A stretch of 64,000 nt of DNA from Metopolophium dirhodum. Taxonomy: Eukaryota > Arthropoda > Insecta > Hemiptera > Aphididae. Under the pieces are notes generated by a model that saw nothing but the letters and a program-made list of their open reading frames with translations, did no database searches and was not told where the DNA came from. Shown in pieces: positions 60,001 through 64,000 of the stretch (the first letter of the stretch is position 1; the number at the start of each line of letters is the position of its first letter). Both the position numbers and the translations under genes were made by a program. The DNA lies in assembly GCF_019925205.1 (NCBI RefSeq), contig NC_083568.1:4764237-4828236 (forward strand), given 5' to 3'.

Positions 60001-63000
60001 TTATTGAAGTAGCTGTTGATAATACACGGCACATACTTTACACATTGACTGAAAATAGTTCAATTGAAATGTATGATCTTGGATCTGATGGTAAATCTAC
60101 AAGCCGAATTGTTTCTTTGTCACATTCTAATCTTGAGCATCAAGTTTCAAAACTGCTTAGGTAAGTAATTTTTTTTTTTGAATAAGTTCTAATTTATTGT
60201 TAACCAGCCACTAAGCCGTATGAAAGTCAGATATCTTTAATTTACTGTGACAAAACTTTCTAGTATATTGGTATTTACTATTAATAATAGCACAGTTAAT
60301 AATTAATATTTCATGATTACACATAAATAAACACAAACAAATGAAACTTTTTCCTTAATATGCATTTATTGTCATTTCTTAATTATTGTCACACATTTTA
60401 TTTGTATTAATAATACGATTTGTTGTAAAAATTGAATTGTTTACTCCGACCCTCAAGAGAAGTAAACCATGCCTCAAAAATGTCTGAACTCACTACATCT
60501 CCGTCCCATATTGCACAAAGCATACCGCCATTTACAGACAACCTGTCTAGTCACAATTGACAACAGTTGGAGACTAAAAATACTTACATACATATTATAC
60601 ATATTATATTTCCGCAATATTGAGGAAACAATGCTTCAGAATAATCACTGATGCGAATCTGCATGTATTTACTTTTTACTTCTCTTGTGGGCCAAAGTAT
60701 AGTGTTAAATATTGTGGTGAATGAATATCTCATTAATTTAATATTTAACAATATTTTTATATAAGTTGATAAAATATAGCAACAGACCAACAATAGACTA
60801 ATATTTATTTATTTATTACTATACATAATGGGCAGAGCCCATTCATTACAAAATATTGTATAAATATAAAGATATAAATATATAACCGTAACAGATAAAT
60901 TACATACATGGTTATGACAAAAAGGTAGGTTGTTTATTAGCCAAACGCATAATGCGATGGGGTTATTTATGATATATAAGAAGTACTTCTCCTTTAAGTA
61001 TTAAAATATATCACATAAAAAAACATTAAATTAAACGTTCATTTAAATTTTAGACTAAAGACTGTCAACGTACGGTCACCGGGTGGTGAAACAATAATAA
61101 ACAGTATCATAAAATAAATTAAAATTGAGTAATGACAGGGAATTTGGTGCATTTTTATTTCAGAACTATAGAAATAGCTCAAATGACTATATTGAGTAGT
61201 ATACAAATCATTGAAGAAACTGAATCACCTAACATTCATCTATTGGTTGTATCAAAGTCTGGATTTAGATTGTATTTTTCTACTGGAGCAATAACCTCCA
61301 GCAATACTAGACCTTACACATTACAACTTGTTCACATACGTTTACCACCAGGATATAATAGAGTTATTGGAGAATCTAAACCGAGTAGTGTTCAGCACGT
61401 GTTGTACAACAGAGGTATAATTTTATTCTATTATTGAAAGTTCAAATAATTTTAACTTTTTTATTATACACTACATGTATTTATTGATTACATATTTGAG
61501 TCATTATGGATATTTTTCCTTTGCATGCCCATTGTTATTCCACAAAGTTTTTTTTTTTTTTTTTGCAGGCACTATTATAATGGCATGTAACACTGACATA
61601 ACTAATTACAGGCCAATGTTGTGGTGTATATCTCCTGATGAATATGCATTTAGTTCTAACTTTAGTGAAAGATATTTTATTACTGATTTGGATATGTGTC
61701 CTTTATCACTGGACAATATAGGTCCAAATTTATTAATATACAATGACCCAAGCTCACCACAACCACCACTCATTGTTCGTCAACAATTTGAAAATCGCCA
61801 AGAATATATAACGTTAGCTCCACAAGTAAGTAATTTAAAAAAAAAATTTGTTTACTTTTATATATTTGTTTTCTTACTATAGGGTTTGGAAATTTTTGAA
61901 ATGCTTCGGCCTTATGATACTCTTTGTGAATTATTGGCCAGCAGTCAAGGTTCAGAAACAGATGCTATCAAAACATATTTTAAAAATTTCACAGATAATC
62001 AAGCATGTGTGGCATGTCTCACAATTATTTGTGATCAGTCATTAAAAAATATAAAGGTTTGTTCTTTCATTTTTTTATTTATAATTACTTAAACCATTGA
62101 TTAAATATTAATCAATGCTTAAACGTACTTATATATTTTATTGTAATTAGATCAAAGAATATGCAACTCGTGCATTTTTCACTCATGGTGGTGAGCCTAA
62201 ATTAGTGACTGAAAATTTACATGAATCACTTCATGAATTGACAAGAGTTCCTCAGAATAATAGTAAGAAACATGTGTTTACTATTTAGTGTTAATACTTT
62301 AATAATTAATTAGCGTATTTAATATTTAATATTTAAATGTTGAGTAATTATAATGACACAAATGAAAAGTTTTAAATAATTATTTCAAAACTAACAGTGT
62401 AAAAGATTGTTCTTTTTTTTACTTGAAATATTTTTTAGGGTTCTCGCTTTTATTTTAGTAAATAATTTATTATAAGCCGAGTATGATAATGTATATTTTT
62501 ATTGATATGTCCTTTGTAAAGATGTATTGTTGAGATACAACCAATTTTATAAAATATTTTTCAGGTTTCAGATCAAGTAATTATTCAACATCAACTATAC
62601 CATCATGTATGCCAACTTTTATAAAAAATCAGACAAATATAACACACTTACCATTTGAATCCACAAGTGTTCAGTACTCTTCGAAACACAATGGATTATA
62701 TTTATTTGTGAGTCGTTTACTGAGACCGCTTTGGAACATTAAAGCTGTTAATATGGAAACCACTGATGGGAAAACTTATGTAATTTATATATATATATAT
62801 AATTTTGAATTAGTTTTATTAATAAATAAAAATTAAATTCATAACTGTTAAATTTTTGTTTTTAGATTGTCAACACTGTATCTCCAGACGATTGTTCATT
62901 TGTTGCAAGCCATTTGCAAACTTTGCACTCTTTCATGAACAATTATTCAAAAATGTTGGCAAACTATACTAGAATACCATTTGATGGGTCTAAACGAACA

Positions 63001-63141
63001 GCTGCACAGGATGCACATCAATCTGAATCAAAATCTATAGAATGTTTGAAACAATTAGTTGTTCGTAGTGCCGAAGTGTTTAATTTGTGGAAATTACTCA
63101 GTGAACATCAATTTTTTATTATAGCGAAGGAATTACTCGAC
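57064..63141 (+). CDS. Nup155: nucleoporin Nup155/Nup154, N-terminal 762 codons (gene continues past the window)
   Basis: Twelve exons with GT-AG borders and consistent phases: 57064-57235, 57338-57463, 57631-57730, 57792-57961, 59641-59789, 59877-60160, 61164-61414, 61569-61825, 61883-62056, 62151-62262, 62565-62779, 62866-63141; the last ends phase 0 at a GTAAGT donor. The protein is a scaffold subunit of the nuclear pore inner ring. Recognised family stretches in order: EYDYPKEGLGMPSIT, LGIFPSINRVWVTIDQEFFL, LSYFDGMNSTIFAVAL, IKHLLVLATGLNIAILGV, GTDNGRIFLASEDGNLFEI, AVDNTRHILYTLTENSSIEM, LVHIRLPPGYNRVIGE, then SSKHNGLYLFVSRLLRPLW and WKLLSEHQFFIIAKELLD. Residues about 70-490 should form the beta-propeller and the rest the start of the alpha-solenoid. 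Family length is about 1,350-1,400, so nearly half is missing to the right. Introns 4 and 12 hold copies of dispersed repeat family A. Confidence 0.95.
58124..59215 (+). repeat. dispersed repeat family A, near-complete copy in intron 4 of Nup155
   Basis: Starts GATTCAGAGCGGAGCAATGA and ends ACAGCAGAGTGACACCCACT with a T-run at about 59215. It contains the hallmark GGGAAAGTGAATCTAGTTGA and the near-end block CATAGGCTGTCTGATCG. It accounts for most of this 1.7-kb intron. Confidence 0.85.
59335..59475 (+). repeat. end fragment of dispersed repeat family A
   Basis: A second, more diverged copy of the family's distal end (AATCATTTTTTGTATTCAAA, CATCCACTACAGTAACCTGC, ACTCGACACCTACTACC) just after the near-complete copy. 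Confidence 0.6.
60161..61163. other. intron 6 of Nup155 with a possible LINE tail
   Basis: About 60785-60975 contains, on the minus strand, a sequence ending in an AATAAATAAATA-type tail after GGGCTCTGCCCATTATG, which resembles a LINE 3' end. A GC-richer stretch at about 60440-60570 was not identified. Confidence 0.35.
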
Positions 63142-63284
63142 GTAAGTAAAATTAGAAAAGTGACCTCGTTTTTGTTACTTTAGTTTCCGACTAGAACTAT
63201 AAATGTATTGGTTTAACAATGATATGGGTTTTTTTTTATTATGACATCATATATTATAAGAGTTGTAAAAATGATTGATCTTCA

Positions 63285-64000
63285 ATTTCTCTTTTTAATT
63301 TCTGGTAGTAAAGTGGATTTAGTTGCTAGTAGGTAATTTGGGTGGTCAAAACTAAAAATTCCTAGTACTTCTTAATAATTGGGATAAATGAAAAAACAAG
63401 AATAATCACGGAAAACCAGTTTTCGAAAAATCAATTTTGTTATTTTATTGTACCTAATTCAAAAAAGAATAACTGAAGTTACTAGATACCTACTTGAAAT
63501 TTTCACCTAATTTTTTATCGTTTTGAGCTATTTATAGATAATTGACATTTTTGATTTATTTCCTTCTTTGTTTTTCCCTTTAAATGTTAATAAATATAAT
63601 TGGAAATTTAATACAAGATTCCACATTAGTTGTTTGTACAGATATTTTAAAGTATTAAAAATACAAAGGTAAGCACAATGTTTTTTTAATGAAGGGTTTA
63701 ATTTCAAACCTTGATAAAATTTGTCACATCTTTTGTGGTACGGTAAGTCGGTATTTATACAAAAGTTAATAACAATAATAATATATACTATTATAATAAT
63801 TATTAATTAATAATATTATAAATGCAATATTTGTTTTCATTAATTAATCCAACTTTCTACATTACTACCTAGTAGTAAAATAAATTACTATAATATCAAT
63901 GTAAATATATAATAAAATATAGTATATAGGCTATATCAGCTGACAGATTGTTTTCGTTTGGAATCATTTTTTGTATGTTCAAATTTAACCCATCTGTAAT
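63285..64000 (+). repeat. dispersed repeat family A copy in intron 12 of Nup155, cut by the window edge
   Basis: Carries TAAAGTGGATTTAGTTGCTA, AAAACCAGTTTTCGAAAAA and, near the edge, ATATCAGCTGACAGATTGTT with TTTTCGTTTGGAATCA. It is the most diverged of the long copies. Confidence 0.7.

Noticed and set aside
1..64000. CRISPR arrays, operons or bacterial (symbiont) genes
   Set aside because: No regularly spaced repeats with unique spacers, no ribosome-binding-site-led gene runs and clear spliceosomal introns: the window is eukaryotic nuclear DNA.

Overview
The window looks like nuclear DNA of an insect, most probably an aphid. It is strongly AT-rich with short TACCTA/ATAGGTA motifs everywhere. 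Its genes have short exons with canonical GT-AG introns, and it is packed with remnants of hAT, piggyBac, MULE and non-LTR elements. The species call is inference from sequence style and protein resemblance only.

Four protein genes can be supported. (1) A minus-strand gene at 40605-49085 can be rebuilt from 11 exons with consistent phases. It encodes about 745 residues with three LOTUS/OST-HTH-like modules and one C-terminal extended Tudor module, the layout of TDRD5, a germ-granule/piRNA-pathway protein. (2) An intronless cytosolic Hsp70 lies at 53526-55448 (640 aa, ending EEVD), with heat-shock elements, a TATA box and an initiator upstream. (3) The 5' half of the nucleoporin Nup155/Nup154 gene starts at 57064. 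Twelve exons (762 codons) are visible and the rest lies beyond the right edge. (4) An unrecognised 268-aa ORF at 29179-29985 is built on a recent 225-bp in-frame tandem duplication. Two tRNA-Leu(AAG) genes differing by one base lie 34 kb apart on opposite strands. A CpG-rich block at 1-2620 may be the promoter and first exon(s) of a minus-strand gene leaving the left edge.

Layout: 1-2.6 kb, CpG-rich promoter-like DNA. 2.6-26 kb, gene-poor DNA with a tRNA, MITEs, LINE tails, a degenerate MULE transposase, a minisatellite and a foldback element. 26.5-28.6 kb, a broken non-LTR retrotransposon. 29.2-30.6 kb, the repeat-containing ORF. 31-40 kb, gene-poor DNA with a duplicated CpG-rich segment and large inverted repeats. 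40.3-49.1 kb, tRNA-Leu and the TDRD5-like gene, whose introns hold several transposons. 51.4-53 kb, inverted copies of a dispersed repeat next to the Hsp70 promoter. 53-64 kb, Hsp70 and Nup155.

The protein genes look like ordinary single-copy neighbours rather than a cluster with a shared function. The strongest structural theme is transposon load. At least four small elements keep recognisable 7-8 bp target-site duplications, one has a TTAA duplication, two LINE fragments have 13-14 bp duplications, and one dispersed repeat family occurs about ten times, twice as head-to-head inverted pairs. I did not find convincing evidence of a wholly new biological system. The best leads are the TDRD5-like gene, the repeat-containing ORF, and the duplicated CpG-rich and foldback segments.
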